From assembly GCA_030042795.1 (NCBI GenBank), contig JASHYZ010000527.1:1-6479 (forward strand): a stretch of DNA of 6,479 bases, in the 5' to 3' direction. Shown in pieces: positions 1 to 6,479 of the stretch. The position numbers were made by a program, and so were the translations under genes. The notes beneath the pieces are model-generated. The model was not told the origin of the DNA. It worked only from the letters and a program-made list of their open reading frames with translations, and did no database searches. Position 1 is the stretch's first letter. Each line of letters begins with the position of its first letter. This DNA comes from Terriglobia bacterium. Its GTDB lineage: Bacteria > Acidobacteriota > Terriglobia > UBA7540.

Positions 1-990
1 GGCATCGCCGGCTGCGCGGCGCCCCTCCGTGAGATCAAACAGAACCAGCGGGCGTCCGTAGGCCATGTACTCCAGGATCTTGTTCATAGTCGACTTGTCA
101 TTCATCGGATTCTTCGGGTCCGGCGCCACGCCCACATCGGCCGTCGAGAGGTATTCCGCCAGATCCTTGCCCACTCGGACCCCGGCGAATTGCAACACGC
201 CGTCTAATCCTTTCGCGGTGGCTTGCGCCTTCAAGCGCGGTACTTCGGGACCGCCTCCGACGAGGACAAAACTCGTATCGTCGCGCGCTGCCGTCACCCG
301 TGCGGCAGCCTCAAGAAGCAGATCCACACCGTCCTGCGGCCCCATCGTTCCCAGGTAGAGCACCAGAAATCGCCTGCCGCGCTTGAGCTCAGTGCGCGGT
401 AGGCCAAGTTGGACGTTCCTCAGGTCGGGACTGCTGTGCACCACAAAGACTCGTTCCGCAGGCATACGGCCTCGCTCGATGGCGACTTGCCGATAGGATG
501 CGTTGGTGGCGATCGAGACGTCCGCGGTCCGATAAGTGAACCGTTCTGCCAGGCAGACGAGACGGTAGAGCACTCCGCGCGCCCCGTACTTAACCTCGAA
601 GAGCTCAGGATTCAGATCGTGATGATCAAAGATGAAGCGCACGCCGAAGAGCTTGAAAAAGGCCCCCACAAGGAAGATCGTGTCCGGCGGGTTGCAAGCT
701 TGAATCACACGGAACCGCGTGCGGCGATAAATCCGGACGGCAAGAGTCATCTGTCCCAGGAACGCCATGAGGTATTCGAACACGTAACTCAAAGGACTCG
801 ATCCTTCACACAAAGAGTAACGGTATACTTCGATTCCGTCCATGCTTTCGTGGCTGGCCGTGAACGCGCCCTGCTTCGGACAGATCACCGAAACCTGATA
901 ACCCGCGTCGCGTAGCGTGCATGCTTCCTGCCACACCCGTCGGTCAACAGGCAGCGGCAGGTTTTCAATGATGATGAGGACGCTTGTCAT
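1..990 (-). CDS. Family 4 glycosyltransferase, 3' end cut by window edge
   Basis: Open reading frame read from ATG at 990 to the left edge without a stop; 330 codons are visible and family length suggests roughly 70-90 are missing. The N-terminus (MTSVLIIIENLPLPVDRRVW, residues 1-20) is the typical first strand and glycine-poor loop of GT4 (GT-B fold) enzymes. HHDLNPELFE at 125-134 and a linker near 190-205 follow. The C-terminal nucleotide-sugar half begins near 206 (FLVLYLGTMGPQDG), with FVLVGGGPEV at 241-250 and NDKSTMNKILEYMAYGRP at 297-314. Glu307 is the second Glu of the family E-x7-E motif; the first position is Lys299, as I recall for the NDKSTMNK-type subgroup. The likely role is cytoplasmic transfer of a sugar from a nucleotide sugar to a lipid-linked glycan; donor and acceptor cannot be read from sequence. 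The start overlaps the upstream amidotransferase stop (ATGA) and has no Shine-Dalgarno sequence, so translational coupling is likely. Confidence 0.93.
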   Translation of the reverse strand, partial: MTSVLIIIENLPLPVDRRVWQEACTLRDAGYQVSVICPKQGAFTASHESMDGIEVYRYSLCEGSSPLSYVFEYLMAFLGQMTLAVRIYRRTRFRVIQACNPPDTIFLVGAFFKLFGVRFIFDHHDLNPELFEVKYGARGVLYRLVCLAERFTYRTADVSIATNASYRQVAIERGRMPAERVFVVHSSPDLRNVQLGLPRTELKRGRRFLVLYLGTMGPQDGVDLLLEAAARVTAARDDTSFVLVGGGPEVPRLKAQATAKGLDGVLQFAGVRVGKDLAEYLSTADVGVAPDPKNPMNDKSTMNKILEYMAYGRPLVLFDLTEGRRAAGDA

Positions 991-3035
991 TTCAGTTCGG
1001 AGTTGCTCAGTTCGGAGTTGACCGGTTCCAAGCTGGTGAGTTCGAAATTAAGCGATCGCGATAGTTGAAGTCCTTTCACGCTCGGAACGACTTTCGGAAG
1101 CACGCAACTCCGAACTGAGAGACTCCGAACTCCGAACTGAGCAACTTCGAACTCATTCGCCGCCTTCAGTTGCCTTTGCCAGAGCTCGAAGTTTACCAGC
1201 GCCCAGAGCTGCTTATGCCGGTCGCGGACGCCATCAAAGTGTTCGCGCACAAACTGTTGCATGGCGCGGCGGTTGAAATATCCCCTTCCAAGCGCCTGGG
1301 GCGAAAGCACGAGGTCAGCCACCATCGACTTCAGCGGCTTTCGAAACCAGTCACCCACCGGAACCTTGAAGCCCACCTTCGGCCGGCGCAGAGTCTCGGC
1401 CGAAAGATAAGGCGCGAGCGCGCGCTTCAGGAACGCCTTGGTTTTGAACCCCTGAGTCAGCCACCGTTCCGGAATGCGCGCCGCGAACTCCACCAGCTTG
1501 TGATCCAGAAAAGGTACGCGCTCTTCGATGCTCGCCGCCATCGTCATGTGATCGCCGCGCAGCAGCAGATTATCAGGCAGCCACACTTTGAGATCGGCGT
1601 AAAGCAGGCGCTTCAGTGGAGAGCGTTCCGGCGCGTGCTCGAGGTACTCGGTGAAGACGCGAGCTGGATGAGCGGGATCAATTTCGGCCAGAAACTCGGG
1701 AGCAAACAGAGCCCGCCGTTCTTCGCCGCTGAAGGAAGCAAACCAAGCCGTAGAGCGCTCCGCATCACCTCGGATGGCCAGCGTCTCAAGCGCCAGTTGC
1801 AGCCGCCGGGCGCCAAAGGGCAGCAGGCGTGCGAATGCGCCAGTCAACGGGCGTGGAAACATGGAAACCCAACGCGCCAGCCGGTCGGCAGCGTATTTCG
1901 GATAGCCGGCAAAGACTTCATCGCCACCCTCGCCGGCCAGCACCACCTTCACGGTCTCTGCCGCACACTGAGCTATGCGATGGAGAGCTATATCTGTCGG
2001 CTCTGACACCGGTTCGTGCCGGAAAGCCACCAGATGCTCAAGGTCGGTGGCGACGTCGGGCGCACGCAGCACCACTTCCTGATGCTCGGTGTGGAACACG
2101 CGGGCCGTCTCGCGGGCGGCGGGAAGCTCGCTGTACTGCGCTTCGTCGAATCCCACAGAAAAGGTGCGCAGCGGGCGCGCTCCCAGTTGAGCGGCTAGGG
2201 CCACGACGGCGCTGGAATCAATGCCGCCGCTAAGAAAGACGCCCACCGGCACGTCCGCGATGAGGCGCAGGCGGACCGATTCACGCAATAACTCAATGGC
2301 CTGCTCGCCCCAAGCGTTAGCACTGCGGTCCGGCGTGTCACCCTCTTCCTCAACCGGCACGTCCCACCAGGCTACAGTGCGCGTGCCTGACCGATCCGCC
2401 AACAGGTAATGCCCGGGCAGGAGCTTCTGCACTCCCTTGTAGAAAGTGCTCGGCGCGGGCACGTAGCGGAAGGCGAAAAAATCGTAAACCGCTTGGGGGT
2501 CAACTTCGAACTTGCCGCTTATACCGTTGTCAAGCTCCGCCAGCGCCCGCAACTCCGACGCAAATTGGAGCGTCCCCTCGCGCAAACGGTAGAAGAGCGG
2601 CTTGATTCCGATGCGGTCCCGCACCACCCACAACCGCTGCCGGCGGCCGTCCCAAAGGGCAAAAGCAAACATGCCGCGAAGCTGATTCAGGCCATCGAGG
2701 CCGTATTCCTCGTAGAGATGAACAATGGCCTCGGTGTCGCTGACTGTGCGGAAGTGATGCCCACGTGTCTCAAGACCCTGGCGCAAGTCGCGGTAGTTGT
2801 AAATCTCACCGTTGAACGTGATCCAGACGGTTCCGTCTTCGTTGGAGATGGGCTGGTGACCACCCGGGAGGTCAATGATGCTGAGCCGGCGGTTGCCGAG
2901 CCCGAGATCACCGTCGATGTAGAACCCCTCGTCGTCCGGCCCGCGGTGCACCATGGCGGCCGTCGCACGCGCCAGCGCCGCCCGGTGAACAGGTGCTAAG
3001 CTTCCGAAATTGAAGATGCCCGCAATTCCACACAT
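987..3035 (-). CDS. asnB: Asparagine synthase-type glutamine amidotransferase (AsnB family) with repeat-encoded C-terminal tail
   Basis: A 682-residue class II glutamine amidotransferase fused to an ATP-pyrophosphatase synthetase domain. MCGIAG fixes the start because Cys2 becomes the N-terminal nucleophile. Glutaminase residues are present: Arg50, the NGE motif at 75-77 and Asp100. The synthetase domain (about 235-620) carries the PP-loop SGGIDSS at 269-275, AGEGGDEVFAGY at 367-378 and RGDHMTMAASIEERVPFLDH at 493-512. The family reaction uses glutamine and ATP to amidate a carboxylate via an acyl-adenylate. In polysaccharide loci such proteins are thought to amidate sugars or other cell-surface substrates rather than make free asparagine; the substrate here is unknown. 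Recognisable homology ends near residue 625 (LWQRQLKAA). The remaining 55 or so residues are encoded by short inverted repeats and are low in complexity. His496 lies where E. coli AsnB has catalytic Lys449 by my hand alignment. No good Shine-Dalgarno sequence precedes the start. It is co-transcribed with the glycosyltransferase downstream. The gene symbol denotes the family, not proven function. Confidence 0.95.
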   Translation of the reverse strand: MCGIAGIFNFGSLAPVHRAALARATAAMVHRGPDDEGFYIDGDLGLGNRRLSIIDLPGGHQPISNEDGTVWITFNGEIYNYRDLRQGLETRGHHFRTVSDTEAIVHLYEEYGLDGLNQLRGMFAFALWDGRRQRLWVVRDRIGIKPLFYRLREGTLQFASELRALAELDNGISGKFEVDPQAVYDFFAFRYVPAPSTFYKGVQKLLPGHYLLADRSGTRTVAWWDVPVEEEGDTPDRSANAWGEQAIELLRESVRLRLIADVPVGVFLSGGIDSSAVVALAAQLGARPLRTFSVGFDEAQYSELPAARETARVFHTEHQEVVLRAPDVATDLEHLVAFRHEPVSEPTDIALHRIAQCAAETVKVVLAGEGGDEVFAGYPKYAADRLARWVSMFPRPLTGAFARLLPFGARRLQLALETLAIRGDAERSTAWFASFSGEERRALFAPEFLAEIDPAHPARVFTEYLEHAPERSPLKRLLYADLKVWLPDNLLLRGDHMTMAASIEERVPFLDHKLVEFAARIPERWLTQGFKTKAFLKRALAPYLSAETLRRPKVGFKVPVGDWFRKPLKSMVADLVLSPQALGRGYFNRRAMQQFVREHFDGVRDRHKQLWALVNFELWQRQLKAANEFEVAQFGVRSLSVRSCVLPKVVPSVKGLQLSRSLNFELTSLEPVNSELSNSELK
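992..1153. repeat. Inverted pair of 15-nt-period short repeats
   Basis: The 11-mer AGTTCGGAGTT occurs at 994-1004 and 1009-1019, 15 nt apart. Its reverse complement occurs at 1106-1116 and 1128-1138, with variants at 1121-1131 and at 1143-1153 (one mismatch), again in 15-nt steps. As a whole, 994-1019 is the reverse complement of 1128-1153 with 25 of 26 positions matching, including a perfect 19-bp core (1001-1019 with 1128-1146). A second perfect 15-bp pairing is 1006-1020 with 1105-1119. The arms flank about 108 bp. The element lies inside the 3' end of the amidotransferase reading frame, where the left dimer encodes the repeated NSELSNSEL, and it stops just before the glycosyltransferase ATG. 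It resembles a dispersed intergenic repeat that has been absorbed into a coding region; whether it recurs in the genome cannot be seen here. Confidence 0.85.
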
Positions 3036-3219
3036 GTGAGCCGATGAGTGAGTTTAACAGCTTCGCGGCCGCTCCCTACCTCAAATTGACCCACTACCCA
3101 TTTCTTCAGGTGATGCTCCAGCCCCGGATTCCGCTGCCGACCACCGCGTTCCGAGAATGTTCCTACTCTGACTCCATGAAAAAGGGCGAAGCGAGTAAAG
3201 GTATAGAATGAATACGAGC

Positions 3220-3237
3220 GTTCCGGACAAACGGAAC
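3220..3237. promoter_or_regulatory. Short palindrome, possible operator
   Basis: GTTCCG, a 6-nt spacer and CGGAAC form a perfect inverted repeat about 70 bp upstream of the plus-strand amidotransferase start and just downstream of the TAGAAT box. The octamer GCGTTCCG that begins it also occurs at 3146-3153. A dimeric regulator site is possible, but 6-bp arms also arise by chance. Confidence 0.25.
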
Positions 3238-3298
3238 AATGTTTACAGCCCCCGGCGAGTACGGGCTGGCGCGAAATAGGGTGAGATGCCAGTAGCCT

Positions 3299-3304
3299 AG
3301 GAAG
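3299..3304 (+). promoter_or_regulatory. Shine-Dalgarno sequence of the plus-strand amidotransferase
   Basis: AGGAAG sits 4 nt before the ATG at 3309. The spacing is short but usable, and it supports the MCGIAG start, which the Cys2 nucleophile requires anyway. The divergent amidotransferase gene lacks an equivalent site. Confidence 0.6.
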
Positions 3305-3308
3305 CTTT

Positions 3309-5219
3309 ATGTGCGGAATCGCGGGAATCGTTAGCACGGAGTCCGGTGGTGTGGACGCTCCCACCATCCGCGCCATGTGCCAGACCATCGTCCATCGCGG
3401 TCCTGACGACGAAGGGGTTTTTGTCAGGGGCCACGCGGGCCTGGGCATGCGGCGGCTGAGCATCATTGACCTTGCCGGCGGCCATCAGCCGCTTTCAAAC
3501 GAGGACGGAACGGTTTGGATCGTCTACAACGGGGAAGTCTATAACTTTCCGGAGCTGCGTCCGGAGCTAGAGGGCCGGGGTCACCACTTCCGCACCCACA
3601 CGGACACCGAAGTGATCGTTCACCTTTACGAAGAATTGGGAGCGCGCTGCGTTGAAAAGCTTCGTGGCATGTTCGCTTTTGCCATCTATGATGAACGCCG
3701 CCGCCGTTTGCTGCTGGCGCGTGACCGGCTTGGCATCAAACCTTTGCACTACGCGCAGTCCAAAGGCCGGCTGCTGTTTGGGTCAGAGATCAAGTGTATT
3801 CTGGCTGTGGAGCCTGATCTCGCACGGGTAAACCCGGCAGCGCTTCTACAATACTTCCACCTCGGCTACGTCCCCGATCCCGCTACGGCGTTTCTGGACG
3901 TTCATAAGCTGCCTGCCGGTCACGTGCTCGAATTCGAGGACGGCAACCTGAGAGTCCGCCAGTATTGGGACGTGCCGAAATACGGCACGCACCAGCCGCG
4001 CAGCGAGGAGGAATGCCTTGAAGAACTCGAATACCGGCTGGCCGAGGCGGTCCGGATCCGGCTGATTGCCGACGTTCCGCTGGGAGCTCTACTGAGCGGT
4101 GGGGTGGATTCTTCCACGGTCGTGGCGCTGATGGCGAGAGCCAGCTCAGGGCCGGTGAAGACATTCTCCATTGGTTTCAAGCACGCCGACTTTAACGAAG
4201 CTCCTTATGCCCGGAAGGTGGCAGAGCGGTTCGGCACCGATCATCATGAGTTGATCCTGGAGCCGGATGTGGTGGAGACGGTCCAAACGCTGGCCCGCAC
4301 GCTCGAGGAGCCCTTTGGGGATTCCTCGATGTTGCCCACGTATTTCATTTCCTGCCTGGCGCGGCAGCACGTTACGGTGGCACTCTCCGGTGATGGCGGC
4401 GATGAACTCTTCGCCGGTTACGACCGGTATCGCCGCTGCCTCCGTAACGGGTTCAACTGGATCCCCGGCTGGGCGGGCCGCTGGTACCGCGAACAGGTTC
4501 ACGGGCGGCTCCCGCGGAACCTCTACGGACGCAAGCTGGCCTACAGCGCTTCGCTCCCTTGGGAAGAGCGCTTCCTGGAGGAGGTTTCATTCCTCCCGGG
4601 TTTTGAGAGAGATACTCCGCTGCTTTCGGAGGATTTCAAGCGAAGCCTGCCGCCATCGAGTGAGCCTCTGGATTTCATGCGCGATTCTATTCGCAATGCG
4701 CCAGCGAACGATCCCTTGAGTCGCATCCTCTATCTCGACACGAAAACCTACCTGTGCGGCGACATTCTTACCAAAGTCGACCGCATGAGTATGCTGACCT
4801 CCCTCGAAGTGCGCGTTCCCATTCTGGATCACGTCTTCCTGGAGTGGGTCACAGCTCTGCCGGCGGAGTGGAAGATGCGCGGCGCGAGCCAGAAGCGCAT
4901 TTTCAGAAAGCTGGCTGAGCGGGTGGGCGTGCCCCGGGAAGCTCTCGACAGGCCGAAGCAAGGGTTTGCCCTGCCCCTTGTTCATTGGATACGGGTGGAA
5001 CTGAAGGATTTAATTCTAACTACGTTGCTTGAACCGCGAACTCTGCAGCGTGGATACCTGAATGAGAGCGGCGTGCGCCGAATGCTGGACGAGCACTTCC
5101 GGGGCCGGACCTCTCATTGGAGCCGCATCTGGCGCCTGCTGATGTTTGAGATGTGGCATCGAGACTTTCTTAAACGCGCCACAGCGCCCCAGCCGGCCGG
5201 TTCCGAGCGCTGCGTCTGA
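3309..5219 (+). CDS. asnB: Asparagine synthase (glutamine-hydrolysing) family amidotransferase
   Basis: A 636-residue protein with the same two-domain plan as its divergent neighbour. The glutaminase domain has nucleophile Cys2, Arg49, the NGE motif at 74-76 and Asp99. The synthetase domain has the PP-loop SGGVDSS at 263-269, SGDGGDELFAGY at 360-371 and KVDRMSMLTSLEVRVPILDH at 489-508. These are the canonical motifs of the long (about 620-640 residue) AsnB proteins common in exopolysaccharide and exosortase-associated clusters. E. coli AsnB is shorter (554 residues). The expected chemistry is glutamine- and ATP-dependent amidation of a carboxylate in the cytoplasm; Asp or a glycan or peptide precursor are both possible substrates. 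The N-terminal domains of the two paralogues are very similar, but the synthetase motifs differ (SGDGGDE against AGEGGDE, DRMSM against DHMTM), so they are distinct subtypes rather than a recent tandem copy. The gene has its own Shine-Dalgarno sequence, no same-strand neighbour in the window, and converges on the sulfotransferase. Confidence 0.96.
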   Translation: MCGIAGIVSTESGGVDAPTIRAMCQTIVHRGPDDEGVFVRGHAGLGMRRLSIIDLAGGHQPLSNEDGTVWIVYNGEVYNFPELRPELEGRGHHFRTHTDTEVIVHLYEELGARCVEKLRGMFAFAIYDERRRRLLLARDRLGIKPLHYAQSKGRLLFGSEIKCILAVEPDLARVNPAALLQYFHLGYVPDPATAFLDVHKLPAGHVLEFEDGNLRVRQYWDVPKYGTHQPRSEEECLEELEYRLAEAVRIRLIADVPLGALLSGGVDSSTVVALMARASSGPVKTFSIGFKHADFNEAPYARKVAERFGTDHHELILEPDVVETVQTLARTLEEPFGDSSMLPTYFISCLARQHVTVALSGDGGDELFAGYDRYRRCLRNGFNWIPGWAGRWYREQVHGRLPRNLYGRKLAYSASLPWEERFLEEVSFLPGFERDTPLLSEDFKRSLPPSSEPLDFMRDSIRNAPANDPLSRILYLDTKTYLCGDILTKVDRMSMLTSLEVRVPILDHVFLEWVTALPAEWKMRGASQKRIFRKLAERVGVPREALDRPKQGFALPLVHWIRVELKDLILTTLLEPRTLQRGYLNESGVRRMLDEHFRGRTSHWSRIWRLLMFEMWHRDFLKRATAPQPAGSERCV

Positions 5220-5257
5220 GAATCGCACGCCAGCAGATTCGGTGCGGCAGTGACAGA
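5220..5257. other. Convergent intergenic gap with short direct repeat
   Basis: Only 38 bp separate two converging stop codons. CAGATTCGGTGCG at 5234-5246 is repeated with one inserted base at 5254-5267, the second copy covering the sulfotransferase stop. CGCAC at 5224-5228 can pair with GTGCG at 5242-5246, a 5-bp stem without a U-run, so I do not call a terminator. Confidence 0.45.
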
Positions 5258-6352
5258 TTACGGTGCGACGTCTGCCTGAAGCGGCTTGTCGGCCAACTCC
5301 AACGCCGAAAGATCAGCGAGCCGGCCGGCAGGCGTATTGGTTCTAAGCCAGTGTTTCAAGTTGAGGAAATTGAAATAGGCGGAGCGCATCATCTTTCCCC
5401 GGATGCCAAGCTTTCGTTCATTCAGGGCTGCCGTCAGCGCATAACGGGTTTCAACCAAGCAATTCCCAACCAAACCTTCGATGGCGGCAACTTCCGCATG
5501 CGACAACCGCTCCCTCCATCGGTTTACAGGGCTTGCGCGGCCCTCCATCGGTTCGCCTTTGAATGTCGAATTGGAGTCGCCCACCCTGCCTAGGCTCGCA
5601 CGCTGGATACGATCATAGTCGAGGTCATGCTCAAGGAACTCGCCGAGGGCGGCAAGAGTCTGGCGGGGGTCACAGACGAGATCCTCATAGTGCACTTCAA
5701 AATAATCATGGGGTATTTCTCTCCCGTACTTCCTTCCCTGCCGGACCATCCACTCCCAATAGAGCGCAGTCGGCAGAAGGCCCCTTGCACTCCGGTCCCA
5801 GGGAAAAGGCCGGAAACCGCCCATCTTGCTCAGTGAAAGAGCGATGTCCCGGCCGTCTCTGATGATATGGACGAATAGAGCGTTGGGTATATCCCGCTTG
5901 ATCTGTCGGACATAATGCACGTTGTCAGGGTCATAAACGGCCCAGCGGATCGCAGCCTGCAGCCGGGCGATCTCATCCATCACGATTCGTATGAAGTCGC
6001 CGCCGTTCTCGCAGCCTTGCAAAACCTGCTTGGTAAGCCACCCGGCGTCGAGATTCGACCTCCTAAAACCCTTGCTCTGGAGCCAAGTCGTCATCAAACG
6101 TTGACGGTTCTCGGGCTTGTGCAGAAGGCCGAAGCGGGGGATTAGCGTCTTGTAGACGGGTAGGTATCCCCGGTAGATGGCAAATCCGCCAGATGACAGC
6201 AGCGTGTCATAGAGCAGATTGGTCCCGGAGCGATGACAACCCATTACGAAAACTGGGGACGCGCTTCGTTCCACCGCTGACCCATCCTTATTCCTGACGA
6301 AGGCCAATCCGACTGAGCCAGCCGGTGCGCCAAGAATCTGGCCCATATTCAC
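5258..6352 (-). CDS. Sulfotransferase family protein (PAPS-dependent)
   Basis: A 364-residue protein with the two cofactor motifs of sulfotransferases. The 5'-phosphosulfate loop is VFVMGCHRSGTNLLYDTL at 34-51, and the 3'-phosphate motif is FVHIIRDGRDIALSLSK at 160-176, with Arg165 and Ser173 as expected cofactor contacts. YFEVHYEDLVCDP at 217-229 is the usual conserved strand after it. Such enzymes move sulfate from PAPS to a hydroxyl or amine of a carbohydrate, lipid or peptide; beside glycan genes, sulfation of the polysaccharide is the natural guess. No signal peptide or membrane segment is evident, so action is probably cytoplasmic. The start taken is GTG at 6352; an in-frame ATG at 6346 is an alternative. 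A weak GGAA lies 11 nt before the GTG. The first 30 or so residues look unstructured, so the true start could be later. Residues from about 305 extend beyond the core fold and have no motif I recognise. Confidence 0.92.
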   Translation of the reverse strand: MNMGQILGAPAGSVGLAFVRNKDGSAVERSASPVFVMGCHRSGTNLLYDTLLSSGGFAIYRGYLPVYKTLIPRFGLLHKPENRQRLMTTWLQSKGFRRSNLDAGWLTKQVLQGCENGGDFIRIVMDEIARLQAAIRWAVYDPDNVHYVRQIKRDIPNALFVHIIRDGRDIALSLSKMGGFRPFPWDRSARGLLPTALYWEWMVRQGRKYGREIPHDYFEVHYEDLVCDPRQTLAALGEFLEHDLDYDRIQRASLGRVGDSNSTFKGEPMEGRASPVNRWRERLSHAEVAAIEGLVGNCLVETRYALTAALNERKLGIRGKMMRSAYFNFLNLKHWLRTNTPAGRLADLSALELADKPLQADVAP

Positions 6353-6380
6353 ACATGAAAGGATTCCAGCCGAACGCAGG

Positions 6381-6479
6381 CTATTCAGCGTCGCGGCCGC
6401 CGTCAGGCCACAACAGGTAGTGTAACATTGCGGCCAGTCGATCTCTCCGGATGGACTCCCGTGCCATGTTAAGATGAGC
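6381..6479 (-). CDS. Possible C-terminal fragment of an upstream gene, cut by window edge
   Basis: A minus-strand frame enters from the right edge and stops at TAG (6381-6383), giving 32 residues rich in charged and hydrophobic helix-forming positions (MARESIRRDRLAAMLHYLLW within it). It ends 28 bp before the sulfotransferase GTG, which is normal operon spacing. No family can be named from so short a piece. The sulfotransferase frame itself is also open to the edge, but its upstream translation is rich in Cys and Thr and does not look coding. This call rests on position and protein-like composition only. Confidence 0.3.
   Translation of the reverse strand, partial: AHLNMARESIRRDRLAAMLHYLLWPDGGRDAE

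Larger units (their letters stand above)
3036..3308. promoter_or_regulatory. Divergent intergenic region between the two amidotransferase genes
   Basis: These 273 bp must hold the promoters for both head-to-head genes, but I see no convincing -35/-10 pair on either strand. The best -10-like box for the plus-strand gene is TAGAAT at 3204-3209, without a matching -35. A small palindrome lies at 3220-3237, and a second weak stem is CAGCCC/GGGCTG at 3246-3251 and 3263-3268. A 55-codon plus-strand reading frame (3044-3211) occupies part of the region and is not convincing as a gene. I recognise no known riboswitch, including no cyclic-di-GMP aptamer pattern. Confidence 0.5.

Noticed and set aside
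409..915. 168-codon plus-strand open frame
   Set aside because: Antisense to the family 4 glycosyltransferase, whose minus-strand translation is clearly homologous throughout.
1052..1059. GCGATCGC palindrome (same as the cyanobacterial HIP1 octamer)
   Set aside because: A single copy in the window and no other cyanobacterial sign; expected by chance at this GC content.
992..1153. CRISPR-like array
   Set aside because: Repeat units are 11-15 nt, partly inverted and in reading frame, with no unique spacers of uniform length.
1170..2006. 278-codon plus-strand open frame opposite the first amidotransferase
   Set aside because: It is antisense to strongly conserved AsnB motifs; its translation has no domain and is rich in Arg, Gln and His as expected for a shadow frame.
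2409..2999. 196-codon plus-strand open frame
   Set aside because: Antisense to the conserved glutaminase domain of the minus-strand amidotransferase; no recognisable motif.
4146..4502. 118-codon minus-strand open frame inside the second amidotransferase
   Set aside because: Shadow of the synthetase domain, including the SGDGGDE region; composition not protein-like.
5224..5246. CGCAC/GTGCG stem as a terminator between convergent genes
   Set aside because: Only 5 bp with a 13-nt loop and no U-run on either strand.
6451..6466. Sigma-54-like TGGCACG box upstream of the sulfotransferase (minus strand)
   Set aside because: The -24 part matches, but the -12 part reads TCCAT rather than TTGCW, lacking the required GC.

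Overview
The window looks like part of an extracellular or surface polysaccharide locus from a moderately GC-rich (about 60% by eye) Gram-negative-type bacterium. Gene families and codon style would suit an Acidobacteriota or related soil/sediment lineage, but no phylogenetic marker is present, so this is a weak inference.

Layout. Positions 1-990 (minus) hold the first 330 codons of a family 4 glycosyltransferase that continues past the left edge. Its ATG overlaps by 4 bp (ATGA) the stop codon of the upstream gene, a 682-residue glutamine-dependent asparagine-synthase-type amidotransferase (987-3035, minus), so these two form one transcription unit. After a 273-bp divergent intergenic region, a second full-length amidotransferase of a different subtype runs the other way (3309-5219, plus). 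It converges across a 38-bp gap on a PAPS-dependent sulfotransferase-like gene (5258-6352, minus). The last 127 bp contain a possible C-terminal fragment of another minus-strand gene and little else.

How the genes may fit together. Glycosyltransferases, asparagine-synthase-like amidotransferases and sulfotransferases often occur together in exopolysaccharide clusters, including those linked to exosortase/PEP-CTERM systems. There they are thought to build and then decorate a glycan (amidation of acidic groups, sulfation of hydroxyls). No exosortase, polymerase or chain-length gene lies inside the window, so the link to a specific EPS system is inferred.

The most distinctive sequence feature is at 992-1153. 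A mosaic of 15-nt repeats in inverted orientation (26-bp arms with one mismatch) encodes most of an unusual C-terminal tail of about 55 residues on the first amidotransferase and ends 3 nt before the glycosyltransferase start codon. I found no CRISPR array, tRNA, rRNA, transposase or recognisable riboswitch.
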